Notes under the pieces: model-generated
Told to the model about the DNA's origin: nothing
Database searches by the model: none
What the model saw: the letters and a program-made list of their open reading frames with translations, nothing else
Translations under genes and position numbers: made by a program
NCBI RefSeq assembly: GCF_024497955.1
Contig: NZ_JANHKP010000013.1
Location: forward strand, 1-64,000
Direction: 5' to 3'
From: Streptomyces sp. C10-9-1
GTDB lineage: Bacteria > Actinomycetota > Actinomycetes > Streptomycetales > Streptomycetaceae
DNA length: 64,000 nucleotides
In this document: positions 1 to 12,775 of the stretch, one piece after another
Numbering within the stretch: the first letter of the stretch is position 1
How the letters are laid out: each line of letters opens with the position of its first letter

Positions 1-1
1 C

Positions 2-3823
<3,822 letters not shown>

Positions 3824-4097
3824 TCACTCGGGGAGGAGTTCTCCCGCACCCGCCGATCGACTCCGTCCGAAGGGGTGTGGGGGAGTACATTTCGGGGAAC
3901 GATCCGGTCTCCCCCCACGTTTTCGGTACGTGCACAGTGACATCACGGTGACAGGGTGTGGCGACGGACGGGGTGCGGCTACCATGACCGGCACAAGGAC
4001 GGGCGACGCGAGACAGTCGTCCCCTGGGGCGGCGCCCGGTGCGTCCTCCGGCTCCGAGAGCCGGGGAGACCCCATGCCGGGACGAGGAGGACGGGGA

Positions 4098-4775
4098 ATG
4101 GTGCAGAAGGCCAAGATCCTCCTGGTCGATGACCGGCCGGAGAATCTGCTGGCGCTGGAGGCCATCCTCTCGGCGCTCGATCAGACCCTGGTGCGGGCAT
4201 CGTCCGGGGAGGAGGCGCTCAAGGCGCTGCTGACGGACGACTTCGCCGTCATCCTGCTGGACGTCCAGATGCCGGGCATGGACGGCTTCGAGACGGCCGC
4301 GCACATCAAGCGGCGCGAGAGGACCCGGGACATCCCGATCATCTTCCTCACCGCGATCAACCACGGGCCCCATCACACCTTCCGCGGGTACGCGGCGGGC
4401 GCGGTCGACTACATCTCCAAGCCCTTCGACCCGTGGGTGCTCCGGGCCAAGGTGTCCGTCTTCGTCGAGCTCTACATGAAGAACTGCCAGCTCCGCGAGC
4501 AGGCGGCACTGCTGCGCCTCCAGCTGGAGGGCGGTCAGGCCGAGAGCGCCGCGGGCCGTGAGCCGGCCGGGCTGCTGGCCGAGTTGTCCGCCAGGCTGGC
4601 GGCGGTCGAGGAGCAGGCGGAGGCCCTGTCCAAGCAGCTCGACGACGACGCGGCCGATGCCGCCGCGGTCGCCACGGCGGCCCACCTGGAGCGCAAGCTG
4701 ACCGGATTGCGTCGTGCGCTCGACGCCCTGGAGCCGGGGACGGGCGGGGCGCCGCCGCTGCCCTCGCAGTCCTGA
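4098..4775 (+). CDS. osaB: Response regulator with coiled-coil tail, OsaB-like
   Basis: 225 aa. The receiver domain fills about residues 4-125 (ILLVDDRPENLL, phosphoacceptor D55 in VILLDVQMPGMDG, K108 in ISKPFDP). The rest, about 140-225, is a Leu/Ala/Glu-rich coiled coil with no DNA-binding domain, so output is probably by protein contact. I chose the ATG at 4098 because AGGAGG lies 7 nt upstream; in-frame codons reaching back to 3930 look non-coding. It follows the hybrid kinase by 274 bp, so the two probably form one signalling pair. In S. coelicolor the equivalent regulator OsaB is required for growth and aerial hyphae under osmotic stress. The role here is inferred from synteny and domain content. 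Confidence 0.88.
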   Translation: MVQKAKILLVDDRPENLLALEAILSALDQTLVRASSGEEALKALLTDDFAVILLDVQMPGMDGFETAAHIKRRERTRDIPIIFLTAINHGPHHTFRGYAAGAVDYISKPFDPWVLRAKVSVFVELYMKNCQLREQAALLRLQLEGGQAESAAGREPAGLLAELSARLAAVEEQAEALSKQLDDDAADAAAVATAAHLERKLTGLRRALDALEPGTGGAPPLPSQS

Positions 4776-4973
4776 GCCCCTGGTCCGAGGCGGGCGGCGG
4801 CCTCCGGCCGGTTCCCGCCTCACCGTCCGTCGCGGGGCCTCCGGCGGCCCGGCCGGCCCCTTGGGGGCCCCGGGTGACAGGGCGTCAGTCTTCGTCCTTC
4901 TCCGGCACGACACGAACGGGTGAAGCAGTGGCCACACGTGTCCCCCGGCGCCCGCACCGGTAACCTCACCACC

Positions 4974-7727
4974 ATGGCCTCACGCACGTCCGGCAAGGGT
5001 TCCCAGGGCACGGCGAGCACCGCGAAACCGCGCACCAGCCGTACGACCGGTGCGGCGAAGAAGACTGCGTCCGCCAAGGCCGCCGCCGGGAAGCCGGCCG
5101 CGAAGCCCGCCTCCGGACGCAAGCCCGCCGCGCGGAAGGCCCCGGCCAGGAAGGCGGCCGCCCGCAAGCCCGCCCCCGCCGCGCCGTCCCCCACCGGTGG
5201 CGTCTACCGGCTCGTGCGCGCCATGTGGCTGGGCGTCGCCCACGCCATCGGGGCGATGCTCCGTGGAATAGGGCGGGGAGCCAAGGGACTTGACCCGGCG
5301 CACCGCAAGGACGGCATGGCCCTGCTGCTCCTCGGGCTCGCCCTGATCGTCGCCGCCGGTACCTGGTCGCAGCTGCGGGGCCCGGTCGGAGACCTGGTGG
5401 AGATGCTGGTCACCGGCGCGTTCGGCCGTCTCGACCTGCTCGTGCCGCTGCTGCTCGGCGCCGTCGCCGTCCGTCTGATCCTGTATCCGGAGAGGCCCGA
5501 GGCCAACGGACGGATCGTCATCGGGCTGTCCGCGCTGGTGATCGGTGTGCTCGGCCAGGTCCACATCGCCTGCGGAACCCCGGGCCGCGGCGAGGGGAGC
5601 GAAGCCGTCCGGGACGCGGGCGGCCTCGTCGGCTGGGCCGCCTCCCAGCCGCTGGTCTTCCTCATGGGCGAGGTGCTGGCCGTCCCGCTGCTGCTGCTGC
5701 TCACCGTGTTCGGGGTGCTGGTGGTCACCGCCACCCCGGTCAACGCCATTCCCCAGCGCCTGCGGCAGCTCGGGGCGCGCCTCGGCATCGTCGAGCCCCT
5801 GCCGGAGCATTCCGCCTCGGAGGACGACGAGCGCTACGAGGAGCAGTGGCGCGAGGCGCTGCCCGCACCGGCCCGCCGGGGCTCCTCCCGGCGCACGGCA
5901 CGGCCCGCCGACGAGGACCCGGAACGTGCTGAGCGGGAGGCCACCGAGGGCCGCCGCAAGCGCCGTGCGGGGCCCCGGCCGGGAGCGCGCGACGGGCTGG
6001 ACCCGGTGGACGTCGCCGCCGCGGCCGCCGCCGCGCTCGACGGCGCGGTGCTCAACGGGATGCCGCCCTCCCCGGTGGTCGCCGACCTCACCCGCGACGT
6101 GACGGCGGACCGGCGGCGCGCCGCGACCCCGGTGCCCACCGCGCGGGAGCCCGAGGGCGCCGGCGCTTCGGGGCGGTCCTCCGTCCCCGACCTGACCAAG
6201 CCCTCCCCCGAGGACCTCCCGCCGCTCCCCCCGCGCGCCGAGCAGCTCCAGCTCTCCGGCGACATCACCTACGCGCTGCCCTCGCTGGACCTGCTGGAGC
6301 GCGGCGGACCGGGCAAGACCCGCAGCGCGGCCAACGACGCCGTCGTGGACTCCCTGACCACCGTGTTCACGGAGTTCAAGGTGGACGCGGCCGTCACGGG
6401 CTTCACCCGCGGCCCGACGGTCACCCGCTACGAGGTGGAGCTCGGCCCGGCGGTGAAGGTCGAGAAGATCACGGCGCTGACGAAGAACATCGCCTATGCG
6501 GTGGCCAGCCCGGACGTGCGGATCATCTCCCCGATCCCGGGCAAGTCCGCGGTCGGCATCGAGATCCCCAACAGCGACCGGGAGATGGTCAACCTCGGCG
6601 ACGTGCTGCGCCTCGCCGAGGACGACGACCCGATGATGGTGGCCTTCGGCAAGGACGTCGAGGGCGGCTACGTCATGCACAGCCTGGCGCGGATGCCGCA
6701 CATGCTGGTCGCCGGCGCCACGGGCTCCGGCAAGTCCTCCTGCATCAACTGCCTGATCACGTCGATCATGATGCGGGCGACGCCCGAGGACGTCCGGATG
6801 GTCCTGGTCGACCCCAAGCGCGTGGAACTCACCGCGTACGAGGGGATCCCGCACCTGATCACGCCGATCATCACCAACCCCAAGCGCGCCGCGGAGGCCC
6901 TCCAGTGGGTCGTGCGCGAGATGGACCTGCGCTACGACGACCTCGCCGCCTTCGGCTACCGGCACATCGACGACTTCAACGAGGCGGTCCGCGAGGGCAA
7001 GGTGAAGCTGCCGGAGGGCAGCGAGCGGGAGCTCCAGCCCTACCCCTACCTGCTGGTCATCGTGGACGAGCTGGCCGACCTGATGATGGTGGCCCCCCGG
7101 GACGTCGAGGACGCCATCGTGCGCATCACCCAGCTGGCCCGCGCCGCGGGCATCCATCTGGTGCTGGCCACCCAGCGGCCCTCCGTGGACGTCGTCACCG
7201 GCCTCATCAAGGCCAACGTCCCCTCCCGGCTCGCCTTCGCCACGTCCTCCCTCGCCGACAGCCGGGTCATCCTGGACCAGCCGGGTGCCGAGAAGCTGAT
7301 CGGCAAGGGCGACGGGCTGTTCCTGCCGATGGGGGCGAACAAGCCGACCCGTATGCAGGGCGCCTTCGTGACGGAGGAGGAGGTGGCGGCCGTCGTCCGG
7401 CACTGCAAGGACCAGATGGCCCCGGTCTTCCGTGAGGACGTGGTGGTCGGCGGCAAGCAGAAGAAGGAGATCGACGAGGAGATCGGCGACGACCTCGACC
7501 TGCTGTGCCAGGCGGCCGAGCTGGTGGTCTCGACCCAGTTCGGCTCCACCTCCATGCTCCAGCGCAAGCTCCGTGTGGGCTTCGCGAAGGCGGGCAGGCT
7601 CATGGACCTGATGGAGTCGCGGAACATCGTGGGCCCGAGCGAGGGCTCGAAGGCGCGCGACGTTCTGGTGAAACCGGACGAACTGGAGGGAGTGCTCGCC
7701 CTGATCCGGGGAGAGACTCCTTCGTAA
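4974..7727 (+). CDS. ftsK: DNA translocase FtsK/SpoIIIE
   Basis: 917 aa. An Ala/Lys/Pro-rich basic start (1-75) precedes about four membrane segments (110-270), an acidic and Arg-rich linker (to about 440), and the RecA-like motor with Walker A GATGSGKSS (K587), VDPKRVEL and the Walker B region VIVDELADLMM. A C-terminal gamma winged helix (about 830-900) reads the polar guide sequences. The protein pumps chromosomes through closing septa, in Streptomyces mainly sporulation septa. The ATG at 4974 has no ribosome site but has TAACCT seven bases upstream, consistent with a leaderless message. The stop is TAA. The family call is certain. Confidence 0.95.
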   Translation: MASRTSGKGSQGTASTAKPRTSRTTGAAKKTASAKAAAGKPAAKPASGRKPAARKAPARKAAARKPAPAAPSPTGGVYRLVRAMWLGVAHAIGAMLRGIGRGAKGLDPAHRKDGMALLLLGLALIVAAGTWSQLRGPVGDLVEMLVTGAFGRLDLLVPLLLGAVAVRLILYPERPEANGRIVIGLSALVIGVLGQVHIACGTPGRGEGSEAVRDAGGLVGWAASQPLVFLMGEVLAVPLLLLLTVFGVLVVTATPVNAIPQRLRQLGARLGIVEPLPEHSASEDDERYEEQWREALPAPARRGSSRRTARPADEDPERAEREATEGRRKRRAGPRPGARDGLDPVDVAAAAAAALDGAVLNGMPPSPVVADLTRDVTADRRRAATPVPTAREPEGAGASGRSSVPDLTKPSPEDLPPLPPRAEQLQLSGDITYALPSLDLLERGGPGKTRSAANDAVVDSLTTVFTEFKVDAAVTGFTRGPTVTRYEVELGPAVKVEKITALTKNIAYAVASPDVRIISPIPGKSAVGIEIPNSDREMVNLGDVLRLAEDDDPMMVAFGKDVEGGYVMHSLARMPHMLVAGATGSGKSSCINCLITSIMMRATPEDVRMVLVDPKRVELTAYEGIPHLITPIITNPKRAAEALQWVVREMDLRYDDLAAFGYRHIDDFNEAVREGKVKLPEGSERELQPYPYLLVIVDELADLMMVAPRDVEDAIVRITQLARAAGIHLVLATQRPSVDVVTGLIKANVPSRLAFATSSLADSRVILDQPGAEKLIGKGDGLFLPMGANKPTRMQGAFVTEEEVAAVVRHCKDQMAPVFREDVVVGGKQKKEIDEEIGDDLDLLCQAAELVVSTQFGSTSMLQRKLRVGFAKAGRLMDLMESRNIVGPSEGSKARDVLVKPDELEGVLALIRGETPS

Positions 7728-7856
7728 GGGAGATTCGGGCAACCGTTTCCCCCGGCTGTACGTCACGTTGGAGGGAGGGGCGAGCCCTGTTCCGCCACCG
7801 GGCGGACCGGCTGGTCACAAGGCCATTCCGATGGCGTACAAAGTTACGCCGCCCGG

Positions 7857-7887
7857 TTGCCCCACCCTTTCGCCCCACCCCTAGACT
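7857..7887 (+). promoter_or_regulatory. Candidate housekeeping promoter for the RodZ-like gene
   Basis: TTGCCC (7857-7862), a 19-bp gap and TAGACT (7882-7887) lie 39 bp before the GTG start. The -10 is good, the -35 partial and the spacing long. The same intergenic stretch also holds the short A/T-richer segment GTACAAAGTTACG. Confidence 0.4.
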
Positions 7888-7926
7888 GAACCTCCAGCAG
7901 GTGGCTCACGCTCGAAAGGCGCACCC

Positions 7927-8751
7927 GTGTCCATCGGCAACTCCCCCGAAGACAACCGGCCTTCCGCCCCCGACGACGACCGGCCGTCGATCGGCCATGC
8001 CCTCAGGCAGGCGCGTGTCGACGCCGGTCTGAGCGTCGACGAGGTCAGCGTCTCCACCCGGGTGCGCGTTCCCATCGTGCACGGGATCGAGGACGACGAC
8101 TTCTCCCGCTGCGGCGGCGACGTCTACGCCCGCGGGCACATCCGCACACTGGCCCGGGCCGTCGGGCTCGACCCCGAGCCCCTGATCGCCCGGTACGACG
8201 CCGAGCACGGCGGCCGCCCCTCCCCGACACCCGCCGCGCCGCTGTTCGAGGCCGAACGGATCCGGCCCGAGCCGCGGCGCCCGAACTGGACCGCCGCCAT
8301 GGTCGCGGCCATCGTCGCCGTGGTCGGCTTCGCGGGCTTCACCCTCTTCAGCGGCGACGGCGAGGACAGCGGCTCGGCGGTCGCCGAGGGCACGGCGCCC
8401 GAGGCCGAGCCGACGCCCTCGGCGACCCCGGTCAAGCCCGCCGACCCCAAGCCCGAGCCCTCGGACAGCGCCATCGCGGCGGTGCCGAAGGACAAGGTGA
8501 CCGTGAAGCTCTCGGTCGTCGACGACAAGAGCTGGATCTCGGCCAAGTCGCACAACGGCAAGCTCCTCTTCGACGGGACCCTGCTCAAGGGCCAGTCGAA
8601 GACCTTCCAGGACGACGAGCGGGTCGACCTGATCCTCGGCAACGCCGGGGCGATCGAGCTGTACGTGAACGGAAAGAAGATCGACGACGACTTCGAGCTC
8701 GGCGGAGTCGAGCGCCTGTCCTACACCAAGGGCGACCCCGCCGCCGGCTGA
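7927..8751 (+). CDS. RodZ-like helix-turn-helix membrane protein
   Basis: 274 aa from a GTG with GAAAGG 7 nt upstream. Residues about 20-90 are a RodZ-type helix-turn-helix (IGHALRQARVDAGLSVDEVS ... YARGHIRTLARAVG). A single membrane helix follows at about 119-140, then an acidic Pro/Thr-rich linker and a C-terminal beta domain of DUF4115 type (KVTVKLSVVDDKSWISAK). In other bacteria RodZ links MreB to the cell wall. Streptomyces homologues are mostly annotated as transcriptional regulators and the role is not settled. It sits between ftsK and rimO, as in other streptomycetes, and has its own terminator. Confidence 0.85.
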   Translation: MSIGNSPEDNRPSAPDDDRPSIGHALRQARVDAGLSVDEVSVSTRVRVPIVHGIEDDDFSRCGGDVYARGHIRTLARAVGLDPEPLIARYDAEHGGRPSPTPAAPLFEAERIRPEPRRPNWTAAMVAAIVAVVGFAGFTLFSGDGEDSGSAVAEGTAPEAEPTPSATPVKPADPKPEPSDSAIAAVPKDKVTVKLSVVDDKSWISAKSHNGKLLFDGTLLKGQSKTFQDDERVDLILGNAGAIELYVNGKKIDDDFELGGVERLSYTKGDPAAG

Positions 8752-8761
8752 CCCGCGGGGC

Positions 8762-8795
8762 CGCCGGGGGCGCGTTCGAGGGCGCGCCCCCGGCG
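8762..8795 (+). terminator. GC hairpin after the RodZ-like gene
   Basis: A perfect 13-bp stem (CGCCGGGGGCGCG, 8762-8774, with its complement at 8783-8795) and an 8-nt loop begin 11 bp after the stop codon. There is no T-tract, as is common in Streptomyces. Confidence 0.7.
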
Positions 8796-8880
8796 CACCA
8801 GCGGGGTCCTCGTGCGGCGCGAGGGGCCGGAGGAGGCCTCGGGGCAGGGGCGAGGGCCGGGACGAAGTAGTCTTGAGTCC

Positions 8881-10347
8881 ATGCCCGAACGCCGTACCGT
8901 CGCCCTTGTCACCCTTGGCTGCGCCCGTAACGAGGTGGACTCGGAGGAACTCGCAGGCCGCTTGGCAGCGGACGGCTGGGAGCTCGTCGAGGAAGCCGCC
9001 GCCGCGGACGTCGCCGTCGTCAACACCTGCGGCTTCGTCGAGGCCGCGAAGAAGGACTCCGTCGACGCCCTGCTGGAGGCCAACGACCTCAAGGACCACG
9101 GCCGCACCCAGGCCGTGGTCGCGGTCGGCTGCATGGCCGAGCGGTACGGCAAGGAGCTGGCCGAGGCCCTGCCCGAGGCCGACGGCGTGCTCGGCTTCGA
9201 CGACTACGCCGACATCTCCGACCGCCTCCGGACCATCCTGAGCGGCGGCGTCCACGCCTCCCACACGCCCCGGGACCGGCGCAAGCTGCTGCCCCTGAGC
9301 CCGGTGGAGCGCCAGCAGGCCACCGACGTCGCCCTTCCGGGACACGGCGACACCGCCCCGGCCCCCGCCGACCTCCCCGAGGGCCTCGCCCCCCGGTCCG
9401 GCCCCAGGGCGCCCCTGCGCCGCCGGCTCGGCTCCAGCCCCGTCGCCTCCGTGAAGCTGGCCTCGGGCTGCGACCGCCGCTGCACCTTCTGCGCCATCCC
9501 GTCCTTCCGGGGCTCCTTCATCTCCCGCCGCCCCGCCGACGTCCTGGGCGAGACCCGCTGGCTGGCCGAGCAGGGTGTGAAGGAGGTCATGCTCGTCTCG
9601 GAGAACAACACCTCCTACGGCAAGGACCTCGGCGACATCCGGCTGCTGGAGACCCTGCTGCCCGAGCTCGCGGCCGTCGACGGCATCGAGCGGGTGCGGG
9701 TGAGCTACCTCCAGCCCGCCGAGATGCGGCCCGGCCTGATCGACGTGCTGACCTCCACCGAGAAGGTGGCGCCCTACTTCGACCTCTCCTTCCAGCACTC
9801 CGCTCCCGGGGTACTGCGTGCCATGCGCCGCTTCGGCGACACCGAGCGCTTCTGGGAGCTGCTGGAGGCCATCCGCTCCAAGGCCCCCGAGGCCGGGGTG
9901 CGCTCCAACTTCATCGTCGGCTTCCCCGGCGAGCGCGAGGAGGACTTCGCCGAGCTGGAGCGCTTCCTCGGGGCCGCCCGCCTCGACGCGATCGGTGTCT
10001 TCGGCTACAGCGACGAGGAGGGCACCGAGGCGGTCTCCTACGAGGACAAGCTCGGCTCCGAGGTGATCGCCGAGCGGCTCGCCCACCTGTCGAGAGTCGC
10101 CGAGGAGCTGACCGCCCAGCGCGCCGAGGAGCGGCTGGGCCAGACGCTGCACGTGCTCGTCGAGTCGGTCGACGAGGAGGAGGGCGCCCTCGGCCGCGCG
10201 GCCCACCAGGCCCCCGAGACCGACGGCCAGATCCTGCTGACGAACTCCGCGGGCCTGGTCCCCGGCCGGATGGTGACCGCCAAGGCCGTCGCGGCCGAGG
10301 GCGTGGACCTGGTGGCCGAACCGCTGGGCGGGGGGGCGGGGAGATGA
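8881..10347 (+). CDS. rimO: Ribosomal protein S12 methylthiotransferase RimO
   Basis: 488 aa radical-SAM enzyme that adds a methylthio group to an aspartate of ribosomal protein S12. The N-terminal MTTase domain holds cluster cysteines at C14 (LGCARN), NTCGF and VGCMAE. The radical-SAM site is C197-x3-C201-x2-C204 (CDRRCTFC), and a TRAM domain ends the protein. A Pro-rich insertion lies at about 145-185. The CARNEVD and ASGCDRRCTFCAIP signatures fit RimO rather than MiaB, whose gene is separate at 34986. The ATG is preceded by TAGTCT and 7 nt with no ribosome site, so it is probably leaderless. Its stop overlaps the pgsA start as ATGA. Confidence 0.94.
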   Translation: MPERRTVALVTLGCARNEVDSEELAGRLAADGWELVEEAAAADVAVVNTCGFVEAAKKDSVDALLEANDLKDHGRTQAVVAVGCMAERYGKELAEALPEADGVLGFDDYADISDRLRTILSGGVHASHTPRDRRKLLPLSPVERQQATDVALPGHGDTAPAPADLPEGLAPRSGPRAPLRRRLGSSPVASVKLASGCDRRCTFCAIPSFRGSFISRRPADVLGETRWLAEQGVKEVMLVSENNTSYGKDLGDIRLLETLLPELAAVDGIERVRVSYLQPAEMRPGLIDVLTSTEKVAPYFDLSFQHSAPGVLRAMRRFGDTERFWELLEAIRSKAPEAGVRSNFIVGFPGEREEDFAELERFLGAARLDAIGVFGYSDEEGTEAVSYEDKLGSEVIAERLAHLSRVAEELTAQRAEERLGQTLHVLVESVDEEEGALGRAAHQAPETDGQILLTNSAGLVPGRMVTAKAVAAEGVDLVAEPLGGGAGR

Positions 10348-11021
10348 CCGGAGTGCCGGCATCCGCGACGGGCGGCACCGGCAGGCCGGCGTCCGGCGGC
10401 AAGCTGGCCGCGGCGGCCGTCAACCAGGCCAGTCTGTGGAACATCGCCAACATCCTCACGATGATCCGGCTGGTGCTGGTGCCCGCGTTCGTGGTGCTGC
10501 TGCTCCAGGACGGCGGGTACGACCCCGTGTGGCGCGCCTGGGCCTGGGCCGCCTTCGCCGTGGCCATGATCACGGATGTCTTCGACGGGCACCTCGCCCG
10601 GACGTACGACCTGGTCACCGACTTCGGGAAGATCGCCGACCCGATCGCCGACAAGGCGATCATGGCGGCGGGGCTGATCTGCCTCTCCGTGCTGGGCGAC
10701 CTGCCCTGGTGGGTGACGTGCGTCATCCTCCTGCGTGAACTGGGGATCACGCTGATGCGCTTCTGGGTGATCCGGCACGGGGTCATCCCCGCCAGCCGCG
10801 GGGGCAAGATGAAGACCCTGGCGCAGGGGACCGCGGTGGGCATGTACGTCCTGGCGCTCACCGGGCCGCTCGCCACCCTGCGCTTCTGGGTGATGGCCGT
10901 GGCCGTGGTGCTCACGGTGGCCACCGGCCTCGACTACGTGCGCCAGGCGGTCGTGCTCAGGCGCCGGGGCCTGGCCGAGGAGCGGGCCGCCGCAGCGGCG
11001 GCGGGGGACCGCCCCGCATGA
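10344..11021 (+). CDS. pgsA: CDP-diacylglycerol-glycerol-3-phosphate phosphatidyltransferase
   Basis: 225 aa integral membrane enzyme of the CDP-alcohol phosphatidyltransferase family, which makes phosphatidylglycerophosphate. The full active-site pattern DG-x2-AR-x8-G-x3-D-x3-D is present at about residues 77-102 (DGHLAR ... DFGKIADPIAD), and several hydrophobic helices follow. It overlaps rimO by 4 bp and cinA by 4 bp, so the three genes are translationally coupled. Actinobacteria have several paralogues using glycerol phosphate, inositol phosphate or cardiolipin chemistry. The position beside cinA and clgR is the one usually annotated pgsA, but substrate choice cannot be proved from sequence alone. 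Confidence 0.88.
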   Translation: MTGVPASATGGTGRPASGGKLAAAAVNQASLWNIANILTMIRLVLVPAFVVLLLQDGGYDPVWRAWAWAAFAVAMITDVFDGHLARTYDLVTDFGKIADPIADKAIMAAGLICLSVLGDLPWWVTCVILLRELGITLMRFWVIRHGVIPASRGGKMKTLAQGTAVGMYVLALTGPLATLRFWVMAVAVVLTVATGLDYVRQAVVLRRRGLAEERAAAAAAGDRPA

Positions 11022-11527
11022 GCGCCGCCGCCCGGGTACTGGAGCTCCTGGCGCGGCGCGGTGAGACCCTGGCCGTGGCCGAGTCCCTGACGGGCGGCCT
11101 CGTCGCGGCCTCGCTGACCGGCGTGCCCGGCGCCTCCCGCAGCTTCCGGGGCTCGGTGACGGCCTATGCGACGGACGTCAAGAGCGGGCTGCTGGGCGTC
11201 GATCCCGCGCTGCTGGCCGCCCGCGGGGCCGTGGACGCCGAGGTCGCGGAGCAGATGGCGGCCGGGGTGCGGCGGCTCCTCGGCGCCGCCTGGGGGATCG
11301 CCACCACCGGCGTCGCGGGGCCCGATCGGCAGGACGGACAGCCCGTGGGAACGGTGTACGTTGCCGTTTCGGGACCCTCGGGAGCCGGGAAAAGCGCCGC
11401 GCTGCGGTTGAACGGCGGTCGGGAGGAAATCCGTAGAGAGAGTGTGCTGAGGGTAATCGACCTGCTCTCCGGCGAACTGCACGGGAATGCGCGGGCACAG
11501 GATACGGAACAGAACGGGGGGACTTGA
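11018..11527 (+). CDS. cinA: CinA C-terminal domain protein (nicotinamide-nucleotide amidase type)
   Basis: 169 aa stand-alone CinA/PncC amidohydrolase domain that deamidates nicotinamide mononucleotide in pyridine-nucleotide salvage. Visible signatures are AVAESLTGGLVAASLT near the start and GIATTGVAGPD with PVGTVYVAV later. The N-terminal MoaB-like domain of full-length CinA is absent, which is normal for actinobacterial versions in this position. ATGA overlap with pgsA indicates an operon. Family assignment is firm; the enzyme activity is inherited from characterised PncC proteins. Confidence 0.88.
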   Translation: MSAAARVLELLARRGETLAVAESLTGGLVAASLTGVPGASRSFRGSVTAYATDVKSGLLGVDPALLAARGAVDAEVAEQMAAGVRRLLGAAWGIATTGVAGPDRQDGQPVGTVYVAVSGPSGAGKSAALRLNGGREEIRRESVLRVIDLLSGELHGNARAQDTEQNGGT

Positions 11528-11636
11528 TGTTTGCAGCCCTGAGTGAACACGACATCGCTCCCCGCACGGCCGCGGCACGAGGCGGTACGGTGGGGCGTGA
11601 AGGATGCGGCTACGCGGTCCGAGGAGGGAGCCACCG

Positions 11637-12020
11637 ATGATTCTGCTCCGTCGCCTGCTGGGTGACGTGCTGCGTCGGCAGCGCCAGCGCCAGGGCCGTA
11701 CTCTGCGCGAAGTCTCCTCGTCCGCCCGAGTCTCACTCGGCTATCTCTCCGAGGTGGAGCGGGGGCAGAAGGAGGCTTCCTCCGAGCTGCTCTCCGCTAT
11801 CTGCGACGCGCTTGACGTACGGATGTCCGAGCTCATGCGTGAGGTGAGCGACGAACTGTCCCTGGCCGAGCTGGCCGAGTCGGCCGCCGCCACCGAGCCG
11901 GTGCCCGCTCCGGTACGTCCGATGCTGGGTTCCGTCTCCGTGACGTCGGTGACGGGTGTGCCGACCGAGCGCGTGACGATCAAGGCGCCCGCGGAGGCGG
12001 TCGACGTCGTCGCCGCCTGA
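11637..12020 (+). CDS. clgR: Clp protease gene regulator ClgR
   Basis: 127 aa Xre/HipB-type regulator. The helix-turn-helix occupies about residues 15-70 (TLREVSSSARVSLGYLSEVE and following) and is followed by an Ala/Val-rich tail ending VVAA. The ATG at 11637 has GAGGAGGGA about 7 nt upstream; the in-frame codons back to 11604 are not needed. Synteny (cinA before, dps and recA region after) is that of actinobacterial clgR, which activates clp and lon genes. In Streptomyces ClgR is itself a Clp substrate through its C-terminal alanines, and the same AA end is visible here. Its own promoter could not be identified. Confidence 0.9.
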   Translation: MILLRRLLGDVLRRQRQRQGRTLREVSSSARVSLGYLSEVERGQKEASSELLSAICDALDVRMSELMREVSDELSLAELAESAAATEPVPAPVRPMLGSVSVTSVTGVPTERVTIKAPAEAVDVVAA

Positions 12021-12049
12021 TCCACGGGCATCCGAGTCGAGGTGTTTCG

Positions 12050-12093
12050 GGCAAGGTCCCGAGTGGTACGCGCGTACCACTCGGGACCCTGCC
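12050..12093. terminator. Long perfect palindrome between clgR and dps
   Basis: The 34 bp from 12055 to 12088 are a perfect inverted repeat (arms GGTCCCGAGTGGTACGC and its complement). Beyond one mismatch pair, four more pairs extend it to 12050-12093. It starts 30 bp after the clgR stop. The likely use is a terminator for clgR, but perfect symmetry also allows protein binding. Confidence 0.7.
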
Positions 12094-12179
12094 GTTTCCG
12101 GTGCGGTACCTCCCCACATGACCCTTTTGGGTAGTTGTGCGATCGTGGGGCGTAGTCGGCAAGCCCGGATGGAGGACGC

Positions 12180-12650
12180 ATGTCTGTCGTGAAGAGCCCG
12201 CTGTCGGAGACCGACCTGAAGGCGGTCGGTGAGGCACTGCGAGGCGCCCTGGTGGACCTGGTGGATCTGGCCCTGGTCGCCAAGCAGGTGCACTGGAACG
12301 TGGTCGGGCCCCGTTTCCGCTCCGTCCACCTCCAGCTGGACGAGGTCGTGGACACGGCTCGCCTGCACTCCGACACCGTCGCCGAGCGCGCCTCCGCGAT
12401 CGGCGTGAACCCGGACGGGCGCGCGGGGACCGTCGCCGCCCAGAGCGCGATCGGGACCGTGCCCGAGGGCTGGATCCAGGACACGGACGCCGTGAAGGCC
12501 CTGGTGGACGCCCTGAGCGCGGTCATCGGCCGGATGCGGGAGCGGATCGAGGTGACGGAGAAGCCCGACCCCGTCAGCCAGGACATCCTGATCTCGCTCA
12601 CCGCCGATCTGGAGAAACACGCCTGGATGTTCCAGGCGGAGTCGGCCTGA
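12180..12650 (+). CDS. dps: Dps-family DNA-binding ferritin-like protein
   Basis: 156 aa. The ferroxidase ligands of the Dps family are all in place with the usual spacing: H38 (KQVHWNVVGPRF), H50, D65 and E69 (HSDTVAER). Dps dodecamers oxidise and store iron while shielding DNA from peroxide. The N-terminal tail is short with two lysines and there is no long C-terminal tail, so direct DNA binding may be weak. GGAGGAC lies 3 nt before the ATG. Streptomycetes have several dps genes; position suggests the one called dpsB in S. coelicolor. It is monocistronic, bounded upstream by a strong palindrome. Confidence 0.93.
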   Translation: MSVVKSPLSETDLKAVGEALRGALVDLVDLALVAKQVHWNVVGPRFRSVHLQLDEVVDTARLHSDTVAERASAIGVNPDGRAGTVAAQSAIGTVPEGWIQDTDAVKALVDALSAVIGRMRERIEVTEKPDPVSQDILISLTADLEKHAWMFQAESA

Positions 12651-12775
12651 GCGGGACCCGACCACCCCGTCGGCACCGCGCGGAGCACACGCCCCGTGCG
12701 GCCCGGCCCGGTGGCGGGGCGCCCGGCGCGATAGCCGGCCCGGCCCGGTGGCACGCTCTCCCCGCGGCGGGCGCG

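Noticed and set aside
4980..7766. Long reverse-strand open frames over ftsK, rimO, osaA, lhr and nrdJ
   Set aside because: They lack recognisable domains, are rich in Arg, Gly, His and Leu, and are explained by codon bias of the sense genes.
11560..11640. GAACACGACATC upstream of clgR as an SOS box
   Set aside because: Only the first half-site matches and spacing to the start is unlike the recA and lexA sites.
12121..12140. GGGTAG upstream of dps as a sigma-B -10
   Set aside because: No GNNT element lies at the required 14-16 bp distance, so the match is not supported.
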